A DNA stretch of 64,000 nucleotides from an uncultured Eubacteriales bacterium (lineage in GTDB: Bacteria; Bacillota; Clostridia; Oscillospirales; Oscillospiraceae). The notes under the pieces are model-generated. The model did no database searches. It saw only the letters and a list, made by a program, of their open reading frames with translations, and had not been told where the DNA came from. Where the stretch lies: the NCBI GenBank assembly GCA_900315595.1, contig OMZQ01000005.1, positions 1 to 64,000 on the forward strand. Reading direction: 5' to 3'. Positions within the stretch are counted from its first letter, which is position 1. The number at the start of each line of letters is the position of its first letter. This document shows, piece after piece, positions 18,116 to 25,316 of the stretch. Position numbers and translations under genes: made by a program.

Positions 18116-19009
18116 TTACCGGCTCAGAATCGAGCCCTCTCCGCCGCGAACCGGATAATCCTCCAGCTTTTCACGGAGTTGTTCCCGTCTTTGCCGCACA
18201 ATGGAAAGCATCTCATCCTTATGCTTCGGAAGAAGTGCCTGCATCGGAACGATATTCGACGGATGTGAGCCGAAATAGATCGTGTCCTTCAGCTCCAGTC
18301 GGGAAATCAGTCGTTCCTGTTCATCCAGGAGCTGACCGATCGTGCATTCCTTGAATACCCCGGTCTTCATATCGTCGTACAGCTTGCATCCGGGCTGTGC
18401 GTGCAGCGAGCCGATGAACAGCAGATGAGGCTGTACGGCGTTGATCAGCTCGGCGGTCGCGTCAGCATTCTCCTGCCAGAGGTCGGCCCCGCCGCAGCCG
18501 AGTATCGCATTGAAGCTGTACGTGATTCCGGCTTTGGTGAGACGAAGCAGTTGTTCCTTCGCTTCCGCCGCCGTATGGCCCTTATTCATATAGGTAAGCG
18601 CCGCGTCCAGCCCGCTCTCCACGCCGACGTCCAGCCCGCCGATGCCGAGATCGTTAAGGCGGCGCAGCTCCGCGTCTGTCTTATGCTTGATGTTCTGGAT
18701 GGAAGCGTACATGGCGATGGTTTTCACCTTCGGCAGCTTATTGTGTATTGCGGCTGCGATTTGCGTAAGTTTATCTGCCGAAAGCACGAACGCGTCGCCG
18801 TGCTCAAGAAACACCCGCTCGACGTCCGGGCATACCTGCGCAGCTTCTTCGAGATCCGCTTCGATCTGTTCCATCGGGCAAACCGTGAATTTCACGTCCG
18901 GGTACATAGAACAGAACGTGCATTTGTTATGGCTGCACCCAAGCGTCACCTGCAGAAGCAAGGAGTTCGCTTCGTAGGGAGGGCGGTAAACCATCCCGGT
19001 CATATTCAT
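18116..19009 (-). CDS. Radical SAM protein
   Basis: A 297-aa radical SAM enzyme with the iron-sulfur motif C25-SHNK-C30-TF-C33 within VTLGCSHNKCTFCSMY, the spacing seen in a widespread group of uncharacterised Clostridia radical SAM proteins. Supporting elements are VFLEHGDAFVL, LDVGVESG (SAM ribose region) and SFNAILGCGG. There is no SPASM or B12 domain, so the substrate is unknown. Its start overlaps the HxlR stop (ATGA), so it is translationally coupled to the regulator. Confidence 0.88.
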   Translation of the reverse strand: MNMTGMVYRPPYEANSLLLQVTLGCSHNKCTFCSMYPDVKFTVCPMEQIEADLEEAAQVCPDVERVFLEHGDAFVLSADKLTQIAAAIHNKLPKVKTIAMYASIQNIKHKTDAELRRLNDLGIGGLDVGVESGLDAALTYMNKGHTAAEAKEQLLRLTKAGITYSFNAILGCGGADLWQENADATAELINAVQPHLLFIGSLHAQPGCKLYDDMKTGVFKECTIGQLLDEQERLISRLELKDTIYFGSHPSNIVPMQALLPKHKDEMLSIVRQRREQLREKLEDYPVRGGEGSILSR

Positions 19010-19362
19010 CTTCCGTCGCCTCCGTTCATCCGGGCAATGTATGCGTTCCCCCAGGTTTCCATAGCGGCGATGACCGGATGAAACTGCTCGCCGATCTCGG
19101 TCAGCGAATACTCCACGCGGGGCGGGATCGCCTTATACTGCACGCGCTTTACAAGACCGTAGTCCTCCAAAGTTTTTAACTGAACGGACAGCGTAGCGTG
19201 GGTCATCTTCGGCATCTTACGCAGCAGTTCATTGAAACGGGTTGGCCCGTCCTCCAGATAGAGGAGGATCAGCACGGCCCATTTGCCGGAAATCAGGCTT
19301 TGGGCCGTGGCATAGGGGCATTTGCCGAACCGTTCCTCCATTGTGCTTTGCGTTGCCATCAA
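19006..19362 (-). CDS. HxlR-family transcriptional regulator
   Basis: A 118-aa winged-helix regulator. CPYATAQSLISGKWAVLILLY is the family signature with the conserved Cys near the N-terminus, followed by GPTRFNELLRKMP, THATLSVQLKTLEDYGLV (recognition helix) and the wing VEYSLTEIG. HxlR proteins commonly sense thiol-reactive or electrophilic stress, which fits its flavin-enzyme neighbours. It overlaps the PNPOx gene by 4 nt upstream and the radical SAM gene by 4 nt downstream. It probably controls its own operon through ATACCG half-sites around the promoter. Confidence 0.92.
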   Translation of the reverse strand: MMATQSTMEERFGKCPYATAQSLISGKWAVLILLYLEDGPTRFNELLRKMPKMTHATLSVQLKTLEDYGLVKRVQYKAIPPRVEYSLTEIGEQFHPVIAAMETWGNAYIARMNGGDGR

Positions 19363-19760
19363 ACGTCGAACTCCTCTTTCAGATCCAGCATACCGCGGAT
19401 CTCGGCATGGCCGTTTTCCAGATAGAACAGCCCCATCTCCCAGCCGTTCTGATCGTAGAGTGCCATGATCTGCGGCATGATTTCCCGCACCTTCTCCAGC
19501 AGACCCTCGTCCTTTACGACTTTTGCCGTTCCGTCATAGCGCAGAAAATCGCCGCCGTTGACCGCCAGAACCTCGACCTTCGGATTTGCGGTCAACTGCC
19601 GGAACACATTCTTGAAGGTGCCGCATCCGAAATAAACCTTGTCTTCTACCAGCATCTGAAAACCGAAGGGCCGGCCCTTGGGCTGGTCGCCGTCTGTGGT
19701 CAGGAAATAAAAGGTTTGCGCCTTGTTCAGAAATTCGTGGATTTTTGCCGCATTGCTCAT
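19359..19760 (-). CDS. Pyridoxamine 5'-phosphate oxidase-like flavin-binding protein
   Basis: A 133-aa split-barrel protein of the PNPOx-like superfamily: FYFLTTDGDQPKGRPFGF, DKVYFGCGTFKNVFRQL and FLRYDGTAKVV. These small members bind FMN, F420 or haem and act on diverse substrates; this one is not a true PdxH. It is the first gene of the minus-strand operon, with AAGGAGG upstream of its ATG and a sigma-A promoter about 40 nt further upstream. Together with the nitroreductase and HxlR it suggests a redox-stress or xenobiotic response unit. Confidence 0.85.
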   Translation of the reverse strand: MSNAAKIHEFLNKAQTFYFLTTDGDQPKGRPFGFQMLVEDKVYFGCGTFKNVFRQLTANPKVEVLAVNGGDFLRYDGTAKVVKDEGLLEKVREIMPQIMALYDQNGWEMGLFYLENGHAEIRGMLDLKEEFDV

Positions 19761-19798
19761 GATCAGATCCTCCTTAGTCGTTTCTTTGAACCGGTATT

Positions 19799-19827
19799 AT
19801 TATACGACTGTTGAGGATGATATGCAA
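19799..19827 (-). promoter_or_regulatory. Promoter of the PNPOx-HxlR operon with flanking half-sites
   Basis: On the minus strand TTGCAT (19827-19822) and TATAAT (19804-19799) are 17 nt apart. CGGTAT at 19792-19797 and its complement ATACCG at 19843-19848 and 19862-19867 flank the promoter, a plausible operator for the HxlR protein encoded in the operon. Confidence 0.7.
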
Positions 19828-19953
19828 GTACGATTTTTTCTGATACCGAGTATGGTACAGGATACCGGAACGAATGACCGTTGAAGGAGCTTTCGCAGCG
19901 ACTCTCTGCTTTATTTCCTCTCCGTTCGATCCTGCAGGCGAATGAGGTTTTTC

Positions 19954-19982
19954 TTGATTTTTGCAGAATGATATAGTATGAT
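19954..19982 (+). promoter_or_regulatory. Promoter for the small winged-helix gene
   Basis: TTGATT and TATGAT are separated by 17 nt, with the -10 box ending 41 nt before the chosen GTG start. The 260-bp gap between the divergent operons contains only these two promoters and the ATACCG half-sites. Confidence 0.6.
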
Positions 19983-20022
19983 TATTTGCAGGAAGAACAA
20001 ATAAGTGAAAGGAGGAAGGAAC

Positions 20023-20205
20023 GTGAACGAAAAGGAACTGATTCTGGAAGCCATGCGCAAGGCAGGAACTCCGCTGAACGCGGGCAAGGTGGCCGAGCTC
20101 ACCGGCTTGGACCGCAAGGTGGTGGATAAGGCCTTCACCGAGCTGAAAAAGGAAGGCGCGATCGTCTCTCCCGTGCGCTGCAAATGGGAGCCTGCTAACA
20201 AGTAA
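20023..20205 (+). CDS. Small winged-helix protein (MarR-like)
   Basis: A 60-aa protein that is essentially one winged helix: KELILEAMRKAGTPLNAGKV, AELTGLDRKVVDKAFTELKK (helix-turn-helix) and EGAIVSPVRCKWEP (wing). GGAGGAAGGAAC sets the GTG at 20023 as start, giving VNEKEL as the N-terminus; an ATG 18 nt upstream lies before the ribosome site. Single-domain proteins like this are common in Clostridia and presumably bind DNA. A strong hairpin follows 9 nt after the stop, so it is a monocistronic unit. Confidence 0.8.
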   Translation: MNEKELILEAMRKAGTPLNAGKVAELTGLDRKVVDKAFTELKKEGAIVSPVRCKWEPANK

Positions 20206-20214
20206 TCACGTTAT

Positions 20215-20251
20215 GGAACAAGGCCGGCGCGTTGAACGCCGGCCTTGTTCC
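20215..20251 (+). terminator. 15-bp perfect hairpin after the winged-helix gene
   Basis: GGAACAAGGCCGGCG pairs exactly with CGCCGGCCTTGTTCC across 7 nt. It is very stable, though no long T run follows. It separates the small regulator from the radical SAM gene. Confidence 0.75.
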
Positions 20252-20296
20252 ACTTGCATTTTCTGGAGACGCTGATAGAGCTGGAGGATAGGATCG

Positions 20297-21403
20297 ATGG
20301 AAAACCGTAACTCGTTTGACCTGCAAAAGCACATTGAGCAGGGCGTGGAGGCGATCGTTGCCGAAACGCTGAAAGCCACGCTGAAAAATCCCAAGGAGAG
20401 CGCCTTCATGGCAAAGTTCGCCGTTGCCAGCCGCAAGGCCTCCAAGACCAGACTGAAGCTGGAGGAGAGGGGACTGCACGTGCCCGGCTTTCTGATCGCC
20501 AGCATCACCTCAAGCTGCAATCTGCACTGCGCGGGCTGCTATTCCCGCTGCAGCAACGCAACCAACGACGCGCCGCCCGTGGATCAGCTCTCCAATGAGG
20601 AGTGGCTGCGGATCTTCCGGGAAGCAGAGGAGCTGGGGGTCAGCTTCATCATGCTGGCCGGCGGGGAGTCCATGATCCGGCGGGACATCGTGGAGGCGGC
20701 GGGAAAAATGCGAAACATCATTTTCCCGGTTTTCACCAACGGCACCTTCATGGACGAGCGCTATTTCAAGCTCCTGGACGATTGCCGGAACCTGATCCCG
20801 GTCCTGAGCATCGAGGGCGGGCCGGAGATCACGGACGCCCGGCGCGGATCCGGCATTTATCGGCTCGTGACCGACAATATGCGCAAATTCAAGGAAAAGG
20901 GCCTGATCTTCGGAGCCTCCATTACCGTCACCACCGAAAACGTCCGTGCGGTCAGCTCCCCGGCTTTTCTGGATACGCTGATGGAACAGGGCTGCAAGCT
21001 GGTGATCTTCGTGGAATTCGTTCCCGTTACCGAGGAGGCCGTCCATCTGGCTCCCGGGGCGGCTGAGCGGGCGTATCTGGCTGAGGCGATGGAGACCTTG
21101 CGGCAGAGGTACAATGAGGCCGTGCTGCTCTCCTTCCCGGGGGACGAGCTTGCGATGGGCGGCTGCATGGCGGCCGGCCGGGAATTCTTCCACATCAACT
21201 CCCACGGCGGCGCGGAGCCCTGCCCCTTCTCGCCCTATTCCGACGTTAACGTTCGGGATACCTCTCTGCGGGAGGCGATCGCCTCTCCGCTCTTCCGTCG
21301 GCTTCAATCTGAGGGCGTCCTGAGCGGCGAGCATGTGGGCGGCTGCGTCCTCTTTGAAAAGCGGGATCAGGTCGAAAGAATCCTGACCGAACAGCCGTTA
21401 TGA
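20297..21403 (+). CDS. Radical SAM/SPASM-type protein
   Basis: A 368-aa radical SAM enzyme with C74-NLH-C78-AG-C81 (SSCNLHCAGCYSRC). An N-terminal helical extension of ~65 residues (ESAFMAKFAVASRKASKTRL) precedes the barrel. Other elements are IMLAGGESMIRRDIVEAAG, VLSIEGGPEITDARRG, and a C-terminal region with Cys residues (GGCMAAGREFFHINSHGG, AEPCPFSPYSD, GGCVLFEK) that could bind an auxiliary cluster as in SPASM-like proteins. The substrate is not evident and no peptide precursor gene lies next to it. The ATG at 20297 is preceded by a GGAGGATAGGATCG stretch. Confidence 0.85.
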   Translation: MENRNSFDLQKHIEQGVEAIVAETLKATLKNPKESAFMAKFAVASRKASKTRLKLEERGLHVPGFLIASITSSCNLHCAGCYSRCSNATNDAPPVDQLSNEEWLRIFREAEELGVSFIMLAGGESMIRRDIVEAAGKMRNIIFPVFTNGTFMDERYFKLLDDCRNLIPVLSIEGGPEITDARRGSGIYRLVTDNMRKFKEKGLIFGASITVTTENVRAVSSPAFLDTLMEQGCKLVIFVEFVPVTEEAVHLAPGAAERAYLAEAMETLRQRYNEAVLLSFPGDELAMGGCMAAGREFFHINSHGGAEPCPFSPYSDVNVRDTSLREAIASPLFRRLQSEGVLSGEHVGGCVLFEKRDQVERILTEQPL

Positions 21404-21503
21404 GCGGAAGCGTACCTCCGTTCAGGCTTTCATTCCCGCACGACGAACCTTGTATCATGCGGTTCTGTTCATTCGCACGCGAAGCGTCATACCAACTTTC
21501 GGA

Positions 21504-21532
21504 TTGACAAATATCTTGACACATGCTATGCT
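21504..21532 (+). promoter_or_regulatory. Promoter of the RAYT-like gene
   Basis: TTGACA and TATGCT are 17 nt apart; a second TTGACA at 21516 lacks a matching -10. Transcription would begin near 21539, only about 10 nt before the ATGs at 21547/21550, which excludes an upstream start and implies a very short leader. Confidence 0.6.
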
Positions 21533-21549
21533 CTAACAGGGTGATTATG

Positions 21550-22338
21550 ATGGCGAGCAGCGCAAGAAAACGGGCGGAAAGCGGTTATTACCACATTTTG
21601 CTGGTCGGCGCAGAGCAGGAGCGGATGTTCGAGGACGACGACAACACGCGGAAATTTCTCCTGACCGTCAGGGACTGCAAGCGAATCAGTGAGTTCACGG
21701 TGCTTGCCTATTGCATGATGCCGAACCACGTGCATTTTCTGCTCAAGGAGGGCAAAGAGCCTGTGGAGCAGATCGTCAAGCGAATCCTTGCCCGCTTCGT
21801 GCATTGGTACAACACCAAGCACCGGAGAGTCGGCTCCCTGTTCCGGGGCAGATTCAAGAGCGAACCGGTGGAGGATGAGTCCGATCTGTTGCCGATGATG
21901 CGCTTCATCCACCAGAGCCCGATCCGGGCCGGACTCTGTTCTCGTTTGGAGGATTACCAGTTTTCGAGTTGGTCGGAATACACCTGCATGCCGTGGCTGA
22001 CGGACGTTGCTTTTACAGATGCCCTGATCGGACGCGACGTTCTGAACACCTTCCACAAGGCATACGGCATGGAACGATACCTGGACGTTTCAGACCCTTC
22101 GAAGTCCAGGGTGAGCGACGAGCAGGCGATCACGATCATGAAAGCGATCACACGCTGCTCCAGCGCGGCGGCCTTTCAAAGGCTGTCGCCCGCCAATCGC
22201 AGCAAGGCGATCCGGAGACTGCGGGAACAGAATCTCTCCCTGCGTCAGATCTCACGCCTGACCGGCACAGGCATCACGGCAGTCCGCCGGATTGCAAAGG
22301 AGGCACAGGATTCCTTGCTCCCGGCGACCGGAATATAG
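21550..22338 (+). CDS. REP-associated tyrosine transposase-like (Y1_Tnp) protein
   Basis: A 262-aa domesticated-type transposase of the RAYT/IS200 HUH superfamily. The HUH pair is present as MMPNHVHFLL (H60 and H62), with VLAYC before it and the helix FVHWYNTKHRRVGSLFRGRF after it. The conserved YIHLNPVRAG segment, whose Tyr is the nucleophile, here reads FIHQSPIRAG, so Phe119 replaces that Tyr. The C-terminal third (ITRCSSAAAFQRLSP, then RQISRLTGTGITAVRRI) is an added helix-turn-helix domain. The start is chosen from the promoter position. No flanking REP palindromes or terminal repeats are visible. Confidence 0.85.
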   Translation: MASSARKRAESGYYHILLVGAEQERMFEDDDNTRKFLLTVRDCKRISEFTVLAYCMMPNHVHFLLKEGKEPVEQIVKRILARFVHWYNTKHRRVGSLFRGRFKSEPVEDESDLLPMMRFIHQSPIRAGLCSRLEDYQFSSWSEYTCMPWLTDVAFTDALIGRDVLNTFHKAYGMERYLDVSDPSKSRVSDEQAITIMKAITRCSSAAAFQRLSPANRSKAIRRLREQNLSLRQISRLTGTGITAVRRIAKEAQDSLLPATGI

Positions 22339-22401
22339 ACAGAACCAAAGCGGCTTCAAATCCGATACGCTTATAAAACGGAACGAATGAGGTGAAAGCG
22401 C

Positions 22402-22854
22402 GTGAAACCGGAAGAACTGTGGCAGGCATCGGGGCTTCAGGGCGAATATGAGGCATGGGCCTTTGGCGATGCGCCCGATCAGCTTGCCGAATTGGTCAGA
22501 CGCGGCGTGAAAACCGCAACCTGCTCCGCAGCGTTGCTCTACGAGCTGGAGCAGGAGGAATATCCGAAAGAAGGAGATTACAGCGTGATTCTCGACTCGA
22601 CCGGGAATGCTGTTTGTATCATCCGGACGACGAAGGTTTCCGTATTGCCGTTCGACCTGGTTTCGGAGCAGCATGCCTGGAAAGAGGGCGAGGGAGACCG
22701 TTCCCTGGAATACTGGAGACAGGTACACAAGCGCTTTTTCACGGACGAGCTCAAAACGGTCGGACGGGCCTTTGACGAAAGAATGGAGCTGATCTGCGAG
22801 GAATTCGAGGTCATTTATCCGGAGAAGCCGGAGAACGAAACGGACAATTCATAA
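22402..22854 (+). CDS. ASCH domain protein
   Basis: A 150-aa protein of the ASCH fold, a PUA-like beta barrel that probably binds RNA or modified nucleosides. WAFGDAPDQLAELVRRGVKT and ATCSAALLYELEQE contain the characteristic G-x-K-T(A/S)T motif, followed by YSVILDSTGNAVCIIRTTKV and WRQVHKRFF. The start is a GTG after GAGGTGAAAG. It begins a closely spaced group with the FMN reductase (20-nt gap) and tag (7-nt gap), which may be co-transcribed. Some relatives hydrolyse N4-acetylcytidine; activity is not shown by sequence. Confidence 0.85.
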   Translation: MKPEELWQASGLQGEYEAWAFGDAPDQLAELVRRGVKTATCSAALLYELEQEEYPKEGDYSVILDSTGNAVCIIRTTKVSVLPFDLVSEQHAWKEGEGDRSLEYWRQVHKRFFTDELKTVGRAFDERMELICEEFEVIYPEKPENETDNS

Positions 22855-22874
22855 TCGAAACGGGAGGAATCAAC

Positions 22875-23492
22875 ATGAAGGTATTGATGATCAACGGATC
22901 GCCGCACGCGAAGGGAAATACAGCGATCGCCCTCGGCGAAATGCAGAAGGTGTTCGCGGAGGAAGGAATAGAAACCGAGGTTCTTCACGTCGGCAATCAG
23001 GCCATTCACGGATGCATTGCCTGTAATTCCTGCATGAAAAACGAAAAATGCGTCTTTGACGACGCTGTGAATACGGCCGCCGGGCTGTTCCGGGAGGCTG
23101 ACGGCCTTGTGGTCGGTACGCCGGTTTACTATGCTTCCGCCAACGGAACGCTCGTTTCCTTCCTGGACCGGCTGTTCTATTCCACTCCGTTCGACAAGCG
23201 GATGAAGGTGGGAGCCGCCGTTGCCTGTGCCAGACGCGGCGGCTTGACCGCAACCTTCGATGAGCTGAACAAGTATTTTACGATCGCCGGCATGCCGGTG
23301 GCGTCCAGCCAATATTGGAACGGCGTCCACGGCGCTGCATCCGGAGAGGCGGAACAGGATGGGGAAGGCTTGCAGATCATGCGAACGCTTGCGCGAAATA
23401 TGAGCTTCCTGATGAAATCCATTGCCCTCGGCAAGGAACGGTACGGCCTTCCGCCTCTGGAAACGAGGATCGCAACGAACTTCGTTCGGTAA
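22875..23492 (+). CDS. Flavodoxin-fold NAD(P)H-dependent FMN reductase
   Basis: A 205-aa protein with the flavodoxin-like FMN phosphate loop INGSPHAKGNT at residues 6-16. The paired-cysteine segment GCIACNSCMKNEKCVFDD follows (residues ~47-64), typical of the iron-sulfur-flavoprotein-like family, and GLVVGTPVYYASANGTLVSF is the FMN-binding loop. Four Cys in that segment could be redox-active or hold a cluster. CGGGAGG precedes the ATG. The likely role is reduction of flavin, quinone or other small acceptors. Confidence 0.88.
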   Translation: MKVLMINGSPHAKGNTAIALGEMQKVFAEEGIETEVLHVGNQAIHGCIACNSCMKNEKCVFDDAVNTAAGLFREADGLVVGTPVYYASANGTLVSFLDRLFYSTPFDKRMKVGAAVACARRGGLTATFDELNKYFTIAGMPVASSQYWNGVHGAASGEAEQDGEGLQIMRTLARNMSFLMKSIALGKERYGLPPLETRIATNFVR

Positions 23493-23499
23493 CGGCAGG

Positions 23500-24072
23500 A
23501 TGGAAAAGAGGCGTTGCGACTGGTGCTTCGCTCCGGCACAGCTCCGCAGTTCGGAAAGGATGATCGCGTACCACGATACGCGCTGGTGTAAGCCGGAGCA
23601 TCGGGATCGGGAGCTTTTCTCCATGCTCATTCTTGAGGGCATGCAGGCAGGCGTCAGTTGGGGACTGATCCTGAACAAGGAGGCGGCCTTCCGTAAGGCC
23701 TTCGACGGCTTTGACCCGGAGCTTGTCGCTGCGTACGACGAGACCAAGGTCGAGGAGCTGATGCAAAACGCCGGGATCATCCGCAACCGGAATAAAATCC
23801 GGGCCGCCATTACGAACGCGGAGGCCTTTCTGAAGGTGCAGAAGGAGTTTGGTTCCTTCGACCGCTATATCTGGAGCTTCACGGACGGAAACGTGATTGA
23901 CCATCACCTGACGAGCGGGCAGGAAATGCCTGCAAAGAACGCGCTTTCCGAGCAGGTCAGCGCCGACCTGAAACGCCGGGGCTTCCGATTCGTCGGGCCG
24001 GTGATCGTCTACTCGTATCTGCAGGGCATCGGCGTGATCAACGACCACTGCGAGGACTGCTCGTTCCGGTGA
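23500..24072 (+). CDS. tag: DNA-3-methyladenine glycosylase I
   Basis: A base-excision repair glycosylase that removes 3-methyladenine. The 190-aa protein starts MEKRRCDWC at 23500, 7 nt after the previous stop; the in-frame stretch upstream overlaps that gene and is not used. Signatures are the N-terminal zinc Cys (C6) with YHDTRW, the LFSMLILEGMQAGVSW helix, IIRNRNKIRAAITNA (helix-hairpin-helix region), and the C-terminal GVINDHCEDC that supplies the zinc His/Cys. It is complete and of the usual length. Confidence 0.93.
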   Translation: MEKRRCDWCFAPAQLRSSERMIAYHDTRWCKPEHRDRELFSMLILEGMQAGVSWGLILNKEAAFRKAFDGFDPELVAAYDETKVEELMQNAGIIRNRNKIRAAITNAEAFLKVQKEFGSFDRYIWSFTDGNVIDHHLTSGQEMPAKNALSEQVSADLKRRGFRFVGPVIVYSYLQGIGVINDHCEDCSFR

Positions 24073-24116
24073 CGGCGCATACAAGCATCGTTTTTTGAAA
24101 AAACTGTTTTTTATGA

Positions 24117-24145
24117 TTGCATAATCGCGAAATCTGTGATATAAT
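24117..24145 (+). promoter_or_regulatory. Promoter of the CNNM pair
   Basis: TTGCAT and TATAAT are separated by 17 nt, 43 nt before the ATG of the first CNNM gene. The intergenic leader is short and contains AAGGAG. Confidence 0.7.
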
Positions 24146-24188
24146 ACAATAGATTTATTTTGAACCTTCAAAGGAGTTGGTTGTTCTC

Positions 24189-25316
24189 ATGGACGATGGA
24201 AGTACGGGGCGACAATTCTTGGAAGCCGTTGCCCCGGCTGCGGCTGCTCAGGTCGGTCAGGTCCGGCCCGGCAGCGTCACTGTCTATCTCATTCTCATTG
24301 TGCTGTTGATCGCGGGCGGCGCGTATTTCGCAAGCTGTGAGACCGCTTTGGCCAGCGTCAACAAGATCCGCATGAAATCCTATGCCGAGGATGGCAACAA
24401 ACGGGCTCAGTACGTGATGTATATTCTCAACAACTTTGACCGGGCCCTGACGACCATCCTGATTGGCACGAATATCATGCACATTGCCTGCGCGTCCATT
24501 GCTACGCTGCTGACCCGCCAGTTGTTTGGCGGCAGTCCGCGGCTGGATTTGATGCTGACGCTCTCCACGCTGATCGTCACCCTGCTTGTCTTCTTCCTGG
24601 CGGAAATGCTGCCCAAGTACCGCGCCAAGGCTTTCAGCGAGCAGTTTGCGCTCCGCTGCGGCAGGTCCCTGTACGTTCTCATGAAGTTCCTCACGCCGCT
24701 GGCTGCTGTGTTCACCTGGATCAGCAAGGGCCTTTCCAAGCTGTTCGTCGGGGATTCGGACGCGCCGAACGTGACCGAGGACGACCTGCGCGACGTCATC
24801 CACTCGTTTAAGGACGAGCGAGAGGAGGACGACGAGACCGAGGAGGAGACCTCAAAGCTCATGGAACGCGCCCTGCGCTTCGGCGCCAAGACGGCGCTGG
24901 AGGCTATGACGCCCTGGGACAAGGTGGAGAAGCTGGATACCTCGATGGAGATCAGCGAAATCTACCGGCGCGTGCAGGCCACCAACCACTCCCGTTTTCC
25001 GATGCTCAATACCAGAGGCCGGATCATCGGCGTGATGAACATCCGTTCCTTCCTCAAGGCCTACCGCGAAAGCGGCGAGGATCTGGATATGCTGGAGCTG
25101 ATCGACACGCCGATGTTCGTCCGACCTGAGATTCCGGTGGATGAGCTGCTCAGCGAAATGAGCTACAGCAAGGTGCATCTGGGCTTCGTCTCCCACCAGG
25201 GACAGGTCCGGGGCATCATCACGGTGGAAGACATCCTGGAAGAGCTTGTCGGTGAGATCTTCGACGAGACCGACGCCGAGGAAGCCGCCGCAGCGGAGAG
25301 GGGGGAAGCGCAGTGA
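24189..25316 (+). CDS. CNNM/HlyC-CorC family membrane protein, short form
   Basis: A 375-aa protein of the family linked to magnesium or cobalt transport. After a ~30-residue N-terminus a DUF21 membrane domain covers ~35-170 (YLILIVLLIAGGAYFASCET; LIVTLLVFFLAEMLPKY). A CBS pair follows (~215-355, e.g. RFPMLNTRGRIIGVMNI and VEDILEELVGEIFDE). It stops after the CBS pair and lacks the C-terminal CorC_HlyC domain that its downstream paralogue has. The ATG at 24189 is used because AAGGAG lies 13 nt upstream; a TTG closer to it would leave no spacing. Its TGA overlaps the GTG of the next gene. Confidence 0.88.
   Translation: MDDGSTGRQFLEAVAPAAAAQVGQVRPGSVTVYLILIVLLIAGGAYFASCETALASVNKIRMKSYAEDGNKRAQYVMYILNNFDRALTTILIGTNIMHIACASIATLLTRQLFGGSPRLDLMLTLSTLIVTLLVFFLAEMLPKYRAKAFSEQFALRCGRSLYVLMKFLTPLAAVFTWISKGLSKLFVGDSDAPNVTEDDLRDVIHSFKDEREEDDETEEETSKLMERALRFGAKTALEAMTPWDKVEKLDTSMEISEIYRRVQATNHSRFPMLNTRGRIIGVMNIRSFLKAYRESGEDLDMLELIDTPMFVRPEIPVDELLSEMSYSKVHLGFVSHQGQVRGIITVEDILEELVGEIFDETDAEEAAAAERGEAQ

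Noticed and set aside
20297..21403. A peptide-maturing radical SAM (RiPP) cluster with the 60-aa upstream gene as precursor.
   Set aside because: The small upstream protein is a winged helix, has its own promoter and strong terminator, and no leader/core peptide features are visible.
21404..22401. REP palindromes flanking the RAYT-like gene.
   Set aside because: I found no repeated GTAG-headed hairpins or matching inverted repeats in either flank.
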